A stretch of DNA of 64,000 nt from an uncultured Eubacteriales bacterium. GTDB taxonomy: Bacteria > Bacillota > Clostridia > Oscillospirales > Acutalibacteraceae. The notes beneath the pieces are model-generated. The model was not told the DNA's origin and made no database searches. It was given only the letters and a program-made list of their open reading frames with translations. The translations under genes were made by a program, and so were the position numbers. Positions within the stretch are counted from its first letter, which is position 1. Each line of letters opens with the position of its first letter. Positions 45,260 through 53,539 of the stretch are shown piece by piece. Location of the stretch: the NCBI GenBank assembly GCA_900316615.1, contig ONDU01000010.1:1-64000 (forward strand), in the 5' to 3' direction.

Positions 45260-45928
45260 GTGAAGCTTATTGAAATGAAAAATATCACAAAGGAATACTC
45301 CGTCGGAGAAATAAAAATAAAGGCTCTTGACAACGTAAGCCTGCAAATATCCAAAGGTGAATTTGTCGCCATAACAGGGCAGTCAGGCTCGGGAAAATCC
45401 ACTATTATGAATATACTCGGCTGTCTGGACAAGCCCGAAAGCGGTACTTATATCCTCAACGGACAGGACGTATTCAGGGCAAACGGAAAAAAGCTGAGCC
45501 AGATACGCAACAGGGAAATAGGCTTTATTTTTCAAAGCTTCAATCTTATAAGCTCGCTGTCGGCTGAGGAAAACATAGAGCTTCCGCTCATATACAGAGG
45601 AATTAAAAAAGCAGAACGCCGCATTCTTGCAAAAAATGCACTTGCTATGGTAGGACTTGAAAACAGAGCAGACCATCTTCCCGGTCAGCTTTCCGGAGGA
45701 CAGCAGCAGCGTGTCGCCATAGCAAGGGCAATAGCTCTGTCCCCTCCCCTTATACTTGCCGACGAACCTACAGGCAATCTTGATGCAGCTTCGGGAAAAG
45801 AAATTATGAGTATTCTGCTCAATCTCAACAAGGAGGGAAAGACAATAGTTATGATAACCCACGACAACGCTATAGCCTCCGTTATTCCTAAACAAATAAA
45901 AATAAGCGACGGAAAAATTGCAGTTTAA
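45260..45928 (+). CDS. ABC transporter ATPase, MacB/LolD type, without adjacent permease
   Basis: An ATPase of 222 residues with Walker [17 protein letters not shown], the MacB/LolD-type segment [14 protein letters not shown], signature [16 protein letters not shown] and Walker [13 protein letters not shown]. The start is GTG 45260 after AGGAGGA. MacB/LolD-type ATPases normally pair with FtsX-like permeases, but the next gene is dpaB on the opposite strand. A MacB-type permease fragment is seen only at the far right end (63756). Confidence 0.92.
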   Translation: MKLIEMKNITKEYSVGEIKIKALDNVSLQISKGEFVAITGQSGSGKSTIMNILGCLDKPESGTYILNGQDVFRANGKKLSQIRNREIGFIFQSFNLISSLSAEENIELPLIYRGIKKAERRILAKNALAMVGLENRADHLPGQLSGGQQQRVAIARAIALSPPLILADEPTGNLDAASGKEIMSILLNLNKEGKTIVMITHDNAIASVIPKQIKISDGKIAV

Positions 45929-45954
45929 GATTTTTCAAGCTGCAAATCAAATAA

Positions 45955-45994
45955 GGGATTGTACAGATTTTTTCCGTACAATCCCGATTTTTTT
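45955..45994 (+). terminator. Intrinsic terminator after the ABC ATPase
   Basis: GGGATTGTAC and GTACAATCCC form a 10-bp stem with 11-nt loop, then GATTTTTTT. Confidence 0.93.
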
Positions 45995-46015
45995 ATACAT
46001 AAAGATTTTTTAATG

Positions 46016-46588
46016 CTATATAAATAAAGGACGTATCTGTACTCCCTTTAACGCAAGCTCCAGAGTATCATATATTTTTGTAAAATCCGCCACAAGTGAA
46101 TTAGGCTTTTTTATAACATCGTCCTGCTCCATAGGAACTGTATATATATTCCTGTAATTTAAAATTTTCCCCAGATTTTGTGCCGAAATACCAAGGGCAT
46201 CGTTTGACGCAAGAGCTATAACTACAGGCTTTCCTACTCTCAGCATAGACTTCGCCGCCATAGTTACGCTGGTGTCGGTTATGCCGTTGCAGAGCTTTGC
46301 AAGGGTATTTCCCGTGCAGGGGGCTATAACCATAGCGTCACACATATTTTTCGGTCCCAAAGGTTCCGCTTCCTTTATCGTATTTATAAGCTTTTTTTCA
46401 GAAATCTGCTCAAGCTTCTCTTTGAATTCTTTTGCCGTGCCAAATCTTGTATCCGTTGAAGATGCGTTTTGTGACATAATCGCCGTTATGTCATAACCCT
46501 TTTTCTTTAGCTGTTCCATTTGCGGTATTGCTTCCTTAAAGGTACAAAACGAGCCGCACAGTGCAAAAGCCAATCTTGTACTGCTCAA
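46016..46588 (-). CDS. dpaB: Dipicolinate synthase subunit B
   Basis: Flavoprotein subunit of dipicolinate synthase, which makes the major small molecule of the spore core in the mother cell. The 190-residue protein has the family opening LAFALCGSFCTFKEAIPQM, DAMVIAPCTGNTLAKLCNGITDT and VIALASNDALG. Its start overlaps dpaA by 4 nt (ATGA). Also called spoVFB. Confidence 0.95.
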   Translation of the reverse strand: MSSTRLAFALCGSFCTFKEAIPQMEQLKKKGYDITAIMSQNASSTDTRFGTAKEFKEKLEQISEKKLINTIKEAEPLGPKNMCDAMVIAPCTGNTLAKLCNGITDTSVTMAAKSMLRVGKPVVIALASNDALGISAQNLGKILNYRNIYTVPMEQDDVIKKPNSLVADFTKIYDTLELALKGVQIRPLFI

Positions 46589-47460
46589 AATTTTTCCTCC
46601 TCAAGAATGTTAAAAATTGTTTCCTTTATTATTTCTCCTGAGGTCTTAGGTGCAATCTTTCCCGGTAAAGACAGTGCGTGTACTGTCTTTATTCCCATTC
46701 GCTTCGCACTTTCAAAATCCACTCCTCCGGGCTGCGAGGCGAGGTCTATTATAAGAGAACGGACTGCAATCTTAGCCATAATATGTGCGTCCAGTATCAG
46801 TGCAGGCACCGTATTGAAAATTATATCAAATTCTCCGCTGTTTATAATATCCGAATGCTCCACAGGCGTATATCCGCTTAGGCGTATCCACGCAAGAGAG
46901 TCCTTTCTTCTTGCAGAAACACAGACCCTTGCTCCCATTCCGCTGAGCATTTTTGCAAGAACTCTTCCTATCCTTCCGTATCCTGTTATAAGACACCTCG
47001 AACCGTTCAGCGTTCCTGAATATTCTCTTATCGCTATCTCTATAGCTCCCTCCGCAGTAGGTACTGCATTGCTCACCTGCATTTCTTCCCTGTTCAGAAA
47101 ATCATATATTTTTGCTTCCTGCCAATATCTACCCGTCTTTACAAGCTTTTCCTTAGACGGACAGAATACAAGCTTTCCTCTGAAAAGCTTGGCAAATTCT
47201 TCATTAAGAAATATCCTTTTGTCCGAAAACGGAGTATTAAGTGTTATACTGTCTTTGGTCAGCGGCAGCGGAAAAATTATTACGTCACTGCACACCGCAC
47301 ACTCCTCCGGCGATATTGTTCCTCCAAAATCTGCAACAGCCTCTTTCATCTTTTCAAAGCCGCTTACGTGTACCGTATATCCTTCCGATTTTATCGCCTG
47401 TGCTGCGGCAAGCTGACGCTTATCTCCGCCTATTATTCCGAATGCTTCTATATTCTTCAT
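46585..47460 (-). CDS. dpaA: Dipicolinate synthase subunit A
   Basis: NAD(P)-dependent subunit of dipicolinate synthase, 291 residues. It begins FGIIGGDKRQLAAAQAIKSEGY, has PTAEGAIEIAIREY and the dinucleotide motif CLITGYGRIGRVLAKMLSGMG, then IIFNTVPALIL and LASQPGGVDFESA. Same operon as dpaB. Also called spoVFA. A sigma-K-like promoter lies just upstream, in keeping with late mother-cell expression. Confidence 0.96.
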   Translation of the reverse strand: MKNIEAFGIIGGDKRQLAAAQAIKSEGYTVHVSGFEKMKEAVADFGGTISPEECAVCSDVIIFPLPLTKDSITLNTPFSDKRIFLNEEFAKLFRGKLVFCPSKEKLVKTGRYWQEAKIYDFLNREEMQVSNAVPTAEGAIEIAIREYSGTLNGSRCLITGYGRIGRVLAKMLSGMGARVCVSARRKDSLAWIRLSGYTPVEHSDIINSGEFDIIFNTVPALILDAHIMAKIAVRSLIIDLASQPGGVDFESAKRMGIKTVHALSLPGKIAPKTSGEIIKETIFNILEEEKF

Positions 47461-47496
47461 ACTGTACCTCTCTGCTTGATTTTAATACGGTTAGTA

Positions 47497-47525
47497 TATA
47501 CTATGTAAGCAGAGCATTTTTGTGC
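47497..47525 (-). promoter_or_regulatory. Sigma-K-like promoter of dpaA-dpaB
   Basis: Minus strand CATAGTATA (47497-47505) matches the sigma-K -10 CATAnnnTA, with GCAC as the short -35 AC element 16 nt upstream. No sigma-A type boxes are as good. It is 37 nt before the dpaA start. Confidence 0.6.
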
Positions 47526-47620
47526 ACTGTATTATTCACTATTTATTTTTCATCTTACAGCCTGTGTTCAGTTAAACAAATAATATAATACATCTTTCGC
47601 TTTTCTCGGACATAATAAAG

Positions 47621-47661
47621 TGAATAAGCTCCCCGATATGTATTACCGGAGAGCTCATTCA
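47621..47661 (-). terminator. Strand-specific hairpin upstream of dpaA
   Basis: Read on the minus strand, TGAATGAGCTCTCC and GGGGAGCTTATTCA pair along 14 positions including two G-U wobbles; on the plus strand those become mismatches. This suggests an RNA hairpin made on the minus strand, ending a transcript that comes from the DUF1540 side. ACTTTATTATG follows. Confidence 0.5.
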
Positions 47662-47820
47662 GATAGTGTATTAGGGTTAATTGTAAGTTGTAAGCATTAA
47701 TATTTCGTAATATTTATTACATTAATATGATAATTTATTTCATACAGAATGTCAAGTATTTTCTAAAAAATAAATTTTCCAGTTTTAAAATTTTTTTATT
47801 TATAACGAACTTACATAATT

Positions 47821-47842
47821 TTTTGATAAATATTTATCAAAA
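47821..47842. repeat. 22-bp perfect AT palindrome
   Basis: TTTTGATAAAT followed directly by ATTTATCAAAA. It lies about 60 nt downstream of the DUF1540 gene in an AT-rich stretch (47690-47898) and could be a second terminator hairpin or a protein-binding site. Confidence 0.5.
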
Positions 47843-47852
47843 TTTTCAAATA

Positions 47853-47875
47853 AAATTTCAGTCAAAGTGAAATTT
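47853..47875 (-). terminator. Hairpin after the DUF1540 gene
   Basis: AAATTTCA and TGAAATTT with 7-nt loop, followed on the minus strand by TATTTG. It starts 23 nt after the stop at 47899. Confidence 0.5.
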
Positions 47876-47898
47876 ATTCAAACTTTCCTTTTAAACCG

Positions 47899-48066
47899 TT
47901 ACTTCTTCTCAAACGACATACAGTCTGTACACTGCTCCTCGGTAGGATTAAGCTCATGTGTGCCTACCTGTATGCAGTTAAGCGAACAATTGTTTTTTAC
48001 GTCACAGTGATGTCTGCACTGTGTAACAGTACATTTTATTGCTTCGTTTGCGTAAGTGTTGTGCAT
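47899..48066 (-). CDS. DUF1540 small cysteine-rich protein
   Basis: A 55-residue protein whose pattern I recognise as DUF1540: IKCTVTQCRHH near residue 10, C21, C27, C31, IQVG, then CTDC (46-49) near the end. Eight cysteines in this arrangement suggest metal binding. DUF1540 proteins are common in spore-forming Firmicutes and some are made during sporulation; the role is unknown. ATG 48066 follows GGAAGGCAAG. An inverted repeat sits 23 nt upstream. Confidence 0.88.
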   Translation of the reverse strand: MHNTYANEAIKCTVTQCRHHCDVKNNCSLNCIQVGTHELNPTEEQCTDCMSFEKK

Positions 48067-48088
48067 AATTTCTTGCCTTCCTTGCTTT

Positions 48089-48117
48089 TAATATTGACGT
48101 TTGTTTCGTCAATATTA
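48089..48117. promoter_or_regulatory. Inverted repeat upstream of DUF1540 gene
   Basis: TAATATTGACG and CGTCAATATTA, 11-bp arms around TTTGTTT. On the plus strand six T residues follow, so it could end a plus-strand transcript; for the minus strand it lies in the leader and could be an operator. I cannot decide. Confidence 0.5.
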
Positions 48118-48189
48118 TTTTTGCCGCTCAGACTTTCGTTTATTCACAACACTTTCATAAAATCATAAATTATAAAGAGGTGATATTTT

Positions 48190-48552
48190 ATGCTCGAAAC
48201 AGTTGAATACATTTCTCTTATAATTTTTTCCGTTGTCGGCATTATGTGCAGCTGTAAATGCTTTATTCGGTTTATTCTGAGAAATAAATCGGATTCTGAC
48301 GTTTACATAATAGTTCCTGTCAGCGATACCTGCGAAAACGCCGAACAGCTTATACGAAGTACAGCAGAACGAAGTATGCTTATGGGAAAAAGCCGTTGGG
48401 ATAAAATAATATGCTTGGATTACGGCTGTAACGATGAAACGAAAAAGATAATTAAAATTCTGTGCAGAGAATACAGCTTTATGCATTATATGACACACGA
48501 GGATTTTTCACAGATTTTCCTGACTGAAAAAAGTATACTCAACTTATCTTGA
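48190..48552 (+). CDS. Small membrane-anchored protein of unknown function
   Basis: A 120-residue protein with one N-terminal hydrophobic helix (about 8-30) containing cysteines CSCKCF, then a soluble part in which VYIIVPVSDTCENAEQLIRS and WDKIICLDYGCNDET recall the nucleotide-binding strand order of family 2 glycosyltransferases. The catalytic part is missing, so it is not a working transferase. Shine-Dalgarno AGAGGTGA supports expression. I do not recognise the family with certainty. Confidence 0.7.
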   Translation: MLETVEYISLIIFSVVGIMCSCKCFIRFILRNKSDSDVYIIVPVSDTCENAEQLIRSTAERSMLMGKSRWDKIICLDYGCNDETKKIIKILCREYSFMHYMTHEDFSQIFLTEKSILNLS

Positions 48553-48688
48553 AAATAAAAAACAGTATTCATTATTGAAAAATACCTATGTTAAGTCTGC
48601 TTTTGTTTTTTCATATTGTAAAATTTCAGAAAATATTATATAATATCACTACAGACTAAAAAAATGGTACTTGCCTGTATACCGCACC

Positions 48689-48815
48689 TGTGCGATTGCA
48701 TTCCCCTTTCAGACGTTCCGTCCGAAAGGGGGCTTTGCGGAGAAAAATCTCTCCAAAAGAGATTTTTCTCCGCAAAGCAGTCAAAAGCCTTCGCTTTTGA
48801 CTATGCAATCGCACA
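48689..48815. repeat. Cloverleaf intergenic element, copy 5
   Basis: TGTGCGATTGCAT pairs with ATGCAATCGCACA. Inside are CCCCTTTC/GAAAGGGG (48703-48731), an exceptional 21-bp perfect stem starting GCTTTGCGGAGAAA (48732-48778) and AGTCAAAAGC/GCTTTTGACT (48779-48802). It begins 46 nt after the stop of the F420-ligase-like gene and fills most of the gap 48553-48861, which holds no other gene. Confidence 0.9.
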
Positions 48816-48861
48816 TACAGCACAGCCGCAGGAATGCTTTTTACATAGTACACAAAAAGCA

Positions 48862-49620
48862 TTATGCCTGTACACCGGGTGCGAGAGTATCGCCGTTTCT
48901 TTCAAAATTTTCGAGAGGTCTTATCAGAATAATCGGAGTAAGCTCCTTACCCTGTCCTGATGGGTTATCCCTTACGAATTTTATAAGCTCGTCTTCGGGA
49001 ATCTGCTTTCTCAAATCATCGGAAGCTCCCAGAAGTTCCTGACCGAGGTCATTGGCATCAACTATTATGCAGCTCATACCAAGCTTTTCTTTAAGCTCGT
49101 TGCATACGCCGTTGGGATTTTCGGGAATTTTTATTCCTATATCTCCGTATTCGTCCCAGACCTTATCGTAGAAGCCGTCAAGACCGCTTACCTCAGTACC
49201 TACTATTTCGTAGAATACGCCCTTTTTTCCGAAAAGCTTTGTAACTCCGCTTGCAATACTTGCCCACAGAACTCTCGGCAGACCTACTTCATGTATAGCG
49301 TACTGCATTTTTATGGTTTCGCCTACACCGTATCCCGTATCAGGGTGAGATGCAAACTTTGACAGGAACTTTGCCCAGAAGCCTATTTTCAGCTCTTCCC
49401 TTTTTATTACTCTGTTCTGACAAAGGGCGATTATCTTCTCACTGGTAGAAACTATGTCACCTTCCTGATAGAGAGGCGATACATACTTTCTGAAAACCTC
49501 TACATAATCCTCACCCTGCTTTACAAAGTGGGTTTTTATGGAGTGACGCATATATTTTTTACCGTTTACTTCAACCTCGGATTTTTTTCCCTCATTAGCG
49601 TAAAATTCCATTTCAAACAC
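48862..49620 (-). CDS. Coenzyme F420:L-glutamate ligase-like (CofE family) protein
   Basis: A 252-residue protein of the CofE/FbiB fold, with EGDIVSTSEKIIALCQNRVI, GYGVGETIKMQYAIHEVG, GVCNELKEKLGMSCIIVDANDLG and the closing ELTPIILIRP. In archaea and actinobacteria this enzyme adds glutamates to F420. Firmicutes of this kind generally lack F420, so this homologue probably amidates or glutamylates something else. The start is GTG 49620 after AAGGA; ATG 49611 is possible. Confidence 0.8.
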   Translation of the reverse strand: MFEMEFYANEGKKSEVEVNGKKYMRHSIKTHFVKQGEDYVEVFRKYVSPLYQEGDIVSTSEKIIALCQNRVIKREELKIGFWAKFLSKFASHPDTGYGVGETIKMQYAIHEVGLPRVLWASIASGVTKLFGKKGVFYEIVGTEVSGLDGFYDKVWDEYGDIGIKIPENPNGVCNELKEKLGMSCIIVDANDLGQELLGASDDLRKQIPEDELIKFVRDNPSGQGKELTPIILIRPLENFERNGDTLAPGVQA

Positions 49621-49735
49621 TCATTCCTTTTCTTTGGAAAATTGATGCAGTTTTTGTAGCCTGTTAATTATAAAACAAAATGAAGTATAATGCAATATAA
49701 TAAAGGATAAATATTTATCGGACGGAGCTTAAAAA

Positions 49736-51946
49736 ATGACAAATAATAAACAACTTATTGAGATTATCGGAGAAGTTGAGGATATTATATTTCGCAACGA
49801 AAGCAACGGCTACACTGTTTTTGAGATAATCAGCGGTGACGAGCAGGTAACCGCTGTAGGAAACGTTGCTTCAATCAGTGTCGGCGAAGAGGTAAAGCTT
49901 ATAGGAAGCTACAAGACACACCACTCATACGGCGAGCAGTTTGCCTTTGAGGTATGCGAAAAAAATATCCCGACAAGCACCTCAGCCATACTTAAATATC
50001 TTTCATCTGGTGTAATAAAAGGAATTGGTTCTTCCACTGCAAGAAAACTTGTTGAAAATTTCGGAGAAAATACTCTTGAGGTTATGGAAAATGAGCCTGA
50101 AAGGGTTGCCAAAATAAAGGGAATAGGTATTGAAAAGGCAAAGACAATAAGCAAAAGTCTGACGCACATACTGGGTGTAAGAAAGATTATGAGCAGGCTT
50201 TCAAAATACGGAATTTCCGCAAGGCAGTCCATACAAGCGTGGAATATGTACGGAAACAGTCTGCTTGACATTATAGAGGAAAACCCGTATGCACTCTGTG
50301 CTGAGGGGCTGAACATTTCCTTTGAGCTTGCCGACAATATCGCAATAGAACAGAACAGACAGTTTGATGACATAAACAGAATACGTGCAGGCTTTCTGCA
50401 CATTCTGATACACAACAAAAACAACGGTCACACTTGTTTGCCTATGGACAAGCTTGTTGACGTATGCAGCAGTTTTCTTTCAACCGAAAATGAAAAAACA
50501 AAAGAAGCTCTTCTGAGTATGCTTGAGGATGGCTCTCTTGTATGTGATATTGTAAGGGAAAAGGAGTTTGTTTTTCTTCCCGATATGCACAGGAGCGAGA
50601 GCTACAGTGCATCGAGAATTGCTATGGCTATGCGGTTTCCCGCAGAAAAAATAGAAAATACCGGTAAAACCCTAAGCGAAATAGAGAAAAAAAACAATAT
50701 TAAATATGCACAGCTTCAGAAAAAGGCGATAGATACCGCACTTTCAAAGGGAATACTTATTCTTACCGGAGGACCCGGAACAGGCAAGACGACAACGCTG
50801 AATGCTATAATAAGTATTCTTAATAAAAACGGTCTGAAGGTTGCACTTGCAGCACCTACGGGACGTGCCGCTCAGAGAATGACACAGCTTACAGGCTGTG
50901 AGGCTAAAACAATACACCGTCTGCTTGAGGTAATGTGGAATCATAAAGACCAGCCTGTTTTTATGCGTCACGAAAAAAATCCTCTCGACTGCGACGCTCT
51001 TGTAATAGACGAGCTTTCAATGGTTGACGCTCAGCTCTTTGAAAGCGTTATGAGAGCCTTGCCCTTGGGCTGCCGGCTTATAATGGTAGGCGACAGCGAC
51101 CAGCTTCCCAGTGTGGGTGCAGGAAACATTTTAAGCGACCTCATAGTCTCCGAAAAAATACCTGTTGTTCAGCTCAATGAAATTTTCAGACAGTCTATGC
51201 AGAGCCTTATAATCACAAACGCTCACAGAATTGTAAAAGGCGAATATCCCGTTATTGACGATGTGACTTCTGACTTCTTCTTTATGCGGCGTAACGGCAC
51301 AGATACGGTTGTAAATACGGTTGCAGAGCTTTTCGTAAAAAGACTGCCGAAGACATATGACTATTCACCGCTTAAAGATATACAGATACTTTGTCCGGGG
51401 CGAAAGGGTCAGACCGGTACTGCGGAAATAAACAGGGTTATGCAGAATGTTATAAATCCTAAGGAAAGCTTCAAGCGTGAGGTAAACATAAACGGAACAC
51501 TTTTACGCACAGGCGATAAGGTTATGCAGAATAAGAACAACTACAACATAGCTTGGACTAAACCAAACGGCGAAAACGGCGAGGGTATATTCAACGGAGA
51601 TATAGGGATACTTACCTCCGTTACAAACAATCCCGTTATGCTTCAGGTAACCTTCGATGACAAAACAGCGGTATATGATGCGGAAAGTGCCGCCGATTTG
51701 GAGCTTGCCTATGCCATAACCGTACATAAAAGTCAGGGTAATGAGTTCAATGCCGTTATAATACCTCTTTACAACAACCCTCCTCAGCTTCTGTACAGAA
51801 ATCTTCTTTATACTGCTGTTACAAGAGCTAAAAAAATGCTCATAATTGTAGGAAGTACAAACACACTTTACAGAATGGTCGAAAATAATAAGAAAACTCT
51901 GAGGTATTCGGCACTTAAAGATTTTATAGTCAGGGAAGCGGAATAA
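49736..51946 (+). CDS. recD2: RecD2 ATP-dependent DNA helicase
   Basis: A 5'-3' SF1B helicase of 736 residues. The N-terminal OB-like region (IIGEVEDIIFRNESNGYTVFEI) and helix-hairpin-helix repeats (GIGSSTARKLVENFGE, IKGIGIEKAKTI) are typical of RecD2. Walker A GGPGTGKTTTL is near residue 345, Walker B VIDELSMVD near 425, and VHKSQGNEF near the C terminus is motif V/VI. It acts in mismatch and replication-fork repair independently of RecBC. Shine-Dalgarno CGGAG. comF follows after one nucleotide. Confidence 0.96.
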   Translation: MTNNKQLIEIIGEVEDIIFRNESNGYTVFEIISGDEQVTAVGNVASISVGEEVKLIGSYKTHHSYGEQFAFEVCEKNIPTSTSAILKYLSSGVIKGIGSSTARKLVENFGENTLEVMENEPERVAKIKGIGIEKAKTISKSLTHILGVRKIMSRLSKYGISARQSIQAWNMYGNSLLDIIEENPYALCAEGLNISFELADNIAIEQNRQFDDINRIRAGFLHILIHNKNNGHTCLPMDKLVDVCSSFLSTENEKTKEALLSMLEDGSLVCDIVREKEFVFLPDMHRSESYSASRIAMAMRFPAEKIENTGKTLSEIEKKNNIKYAQLQKKAIDTALSKGILILTGGPGTGKTTTLNAIISILNKNGLKVALAAPTGRAAQRMTQLTGCEAKTIHRLLEVMWNHKDQPVFMRHEKNPLDCDALVIDELSMVDAQLFESVMRALPLGCRLIMVGDSDQLPSVGAGNILSDLIVSEKIPVVQLNEIFRQSMQSLIITNAHRIVKGEYPVIDDVTSDFFFMRRNGTDTVVNTVAELFVKRLPKTYDYSPLKDIQILCPGRKGQTGTAEINRVMQNVINPKESFKREVNINGTLLRTGDKVMQNKNNYNIAWTKPNGENGEGIFNGDIGILTSVTNNPVMLQVTFDDKTAVYDAESAADLELAYAITVHKSQGNEFNAVIIPLYNNPPQLLYRNLLYTAVTRAKKMLIIVGSTNTLYRMVENNKKTLRYSALKDFIVREAE

Positions 51947-51947
51947 A

Positions 51948-52604
51948 ATGAAAATAAATTTCAGAAAATTATCAAATAAGCTTTTACAGATGATTTTTCC
52001 CGTTGTATGTCCGTACTGCGGATGCGTCATAATGCCTGATGAGGAAGCCTGTGAAAGCTGTATGAAAAAGCTGTCGGTGAGCTGTACCGTTACGGATATA
52101 CAAAATTCATTGTGCGTATCTCCGTTTGAATATGACGGAATATTCAAAAAAGCCGTACTTAACCTGAAATTTCACAACAAGCCTTTTTATGCGGAGGCTA
52201 TGTCTGTTTCCCTGTGCAAAGCTCTTAAAAAAGAATTTCCCGATGAAAAGCCCGAAATAATAACCTTTGTTCCTGCCGTAAGGAAAAGCATAAGGAAAAG
52301 GGGCTATAATCAGTCCGAGCTTCTCGCAAATTACCTTTCACTCAGGCTTGATGTTCCGTGCTGCGGTCTGCTTGTAAAGGTAAAGGACAACCTGATTCAG
52401 CATGATTTGTCTGCACAGCAGCGAAAGCTGAACGTCCGTGATGCGTTTGAGCTTAATCCTTCATTTGATGTAAGAGATAAAAGTATATTAATCGTGGACG
52501 ATATTGTTACTACAGGCTCTACTCTGCATGAGTGTGTTGAGGTTCTCAGAAAACACGGTGCGGATAAGGTTCTTTGTGCTTCATATGCAGCAACTCCGCT
52601 TTAA
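51948..52604 (+). CDS. comF: ComF family phosphoribosyltransferase-like protein
   Basis: A 218-residue protein with an N-terminal zinc ribbon (CPYCGCVIMPDEEACESC, about 21-38) and a PRTase domain holding the PRPP-binding ILIVDDIVTTGSTLHE near residue 180 and RKRGYNQSELLA. ComF homologues help single-stranded DNA uptake in transformation. It begins one nucleotide after recD2, so the two are co-translated; with dprA it suggests competence capacity. Confidence 0.93.
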   Translation: MKINFRKLSNKLLQMIFPVVCPYCGCVIMPDEEACESCMKKLSVSCTVTDIQNSLCVSPFEYDGIFKKAVLNLKFHNKPFYAEAMSVSLCKALKKEFPDEKPEIITFVPAVRKSIRKRGYNQSELLANYLSLRLDVPCCGLLVKVKDNLIQHDLSAQQRKLNVRDAFELNPSFDVRDKSILIVDDIVTTGSTLHECVEVLRKHGADKVLCASYAATPL

Positions 52605-52649
52605 AAACTGATATGTTAAGCATAAAGCCATAGTATGGTATCTTCTGAG

Positions 52650-52777
52650 GCTTGCGGAGCGGGCGGCGATTTCCGCCGTCAAAAGCATTCCGCTTTTGAC
52701 AAATTTCAAGGTATACCTTGAAATTTCGTTTCGGACAGCTGTCCGAAACGGGCGGAAATCGCCGTCCGCTCCGCAAG
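52650..52777. repeat. Cloverleaf intergenic element, copy 6, with extended stem
   Basis: The closing stem here is long: GCTTGCGGAGCGG and GGCGATTTCCGCC on the left pair with GGCGGAAATCGCC and CCGCTCCGCAAGC on the right. Inside are GTCAAAAGC/GCTTTTGAC (52678-52700), a perfect palindrome AAATTTCAAGGTA and its complement (52701-52726), and CGTTTCGGAC/GTCCGAAACG (52727-52750). It begins 45 nt after the comF stop. Confidence 0.92.
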
Positions 52778-52828
52778 CCCGTACCTAGAGCTTATTTTTA
52801 AGCTATAATATGAAGTTGGTGATTAAAG

Positions 52829-53419
52829 ATGTATGATGAAACTAACGTAAACGTATATGATTTTGACAATACCATATACAAGGGTGACAGCACAGCTGAT
52901 TTTTTTATATACAGCCTGAAAAAGCATCCTGAAATTTTTCTGACGCTTCCGAATACTCTGAAAGCATTCATAAAATTTTATATTTTAAAAAAGGGAAGCA
53001 AAACTCAGTTCAAGGAGGTTATGTACAGGTTTCTGAAGTGCTGTGATATTGAAAAAGAAGTACCCGAATTTTGGGAAGCACATATGAAAAATATCAAGAA
53101 ATGGTATCTTGACAGCAAAAAGGAAAATGATGTTGTAATATCAGCTTCACCCGAATTTCTTCTTAAAGCTCCGTGTGAAGCCTTGGGTATAAAATATCTT
53201 ATGGCAAGCAGAGTTGACCCTGATACTGGCTTATATGACGGTGAAAACTGTCACGGTGAGGAAAAGGTAAGGCGTTTTTATGAAAAGTTTCCCGAAAGCA
53301 TAAGGGTTGATAATTTCTTTTCGGATTCATACAGCGACACACCTCTGGCAAGGCTTGCTTCGGAAAGCTTTATTGTAAAAGGAAACAAATTGGAAAAATG
53401 GAATTTCAATCAAAAATAA
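52829..53419 (+). CDS. HAD-IB family phosphatase-like protein
   Basis: A 196-residue haloacid dehalogenase superfamily protein with the catalytic DxD at D11 and D13 in VYDFDNTIYKGDST, a helical cap, VVISASPEF for motif II and FSDSYSDTPL for the metal-binding motif. HAD-IB members include phosphoserine phosphatases and lipid-phosphate phosphatases; the substrate is not known. A weak GTTGGTGAT precedes the ATG. Confidence 0.88.
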   Translation: MYDETNVNVYDFDNTIYKGDSTADFFIYSLKKHPEIFLTLPNTLKAFIKFYILKKGSKTQFKEVMYRFLKCCDIEKEVPEFWEAHMKNIKKWYLDSKKENDVVISASPEFLLKAPCEALGIKYLMASRVDPDTGLYDGENCHGEEKVRRFYEKFPESIRVDNFFSDSYSDTPLARLASESFIVKGNKLEKWNFNQK

Positions 53420-53440
53420 ACAGATTTTTTATTTACATAC

Positions 53441-53470
53441 TTGTCAAAAAACAGACATTTAAGTTATAAT
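53441..53470 (+). promoter_or_regulatory. Promoter of the zinc-ribbon membrane protein gene
   Basis: TTGTCA (53441-53446), 18-nt spacer, TATAAT (53465-53470), 70 nt before the start. Confidence 0.65.
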
Positions 53471-53539
53471 AAATAATAGTGACTGTCTTACTGACGGTAT
53501 TTTTCAAATAAATATTAATTCTGAAAAGGTGCTTCTGTT

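Noticed and set aside
45260..45928. ABC ATPase as part of the dipicolinate locus
   Set aside because: It is on the opposite strand, ends in its own terminator and is of the MacB/LolD type; no sporulation link is visible.
46520..47416. 298-codon open frame on the plus strand
   Set aside because: Antisense to dpaA and the start of dpaB, both of which are clearly real.
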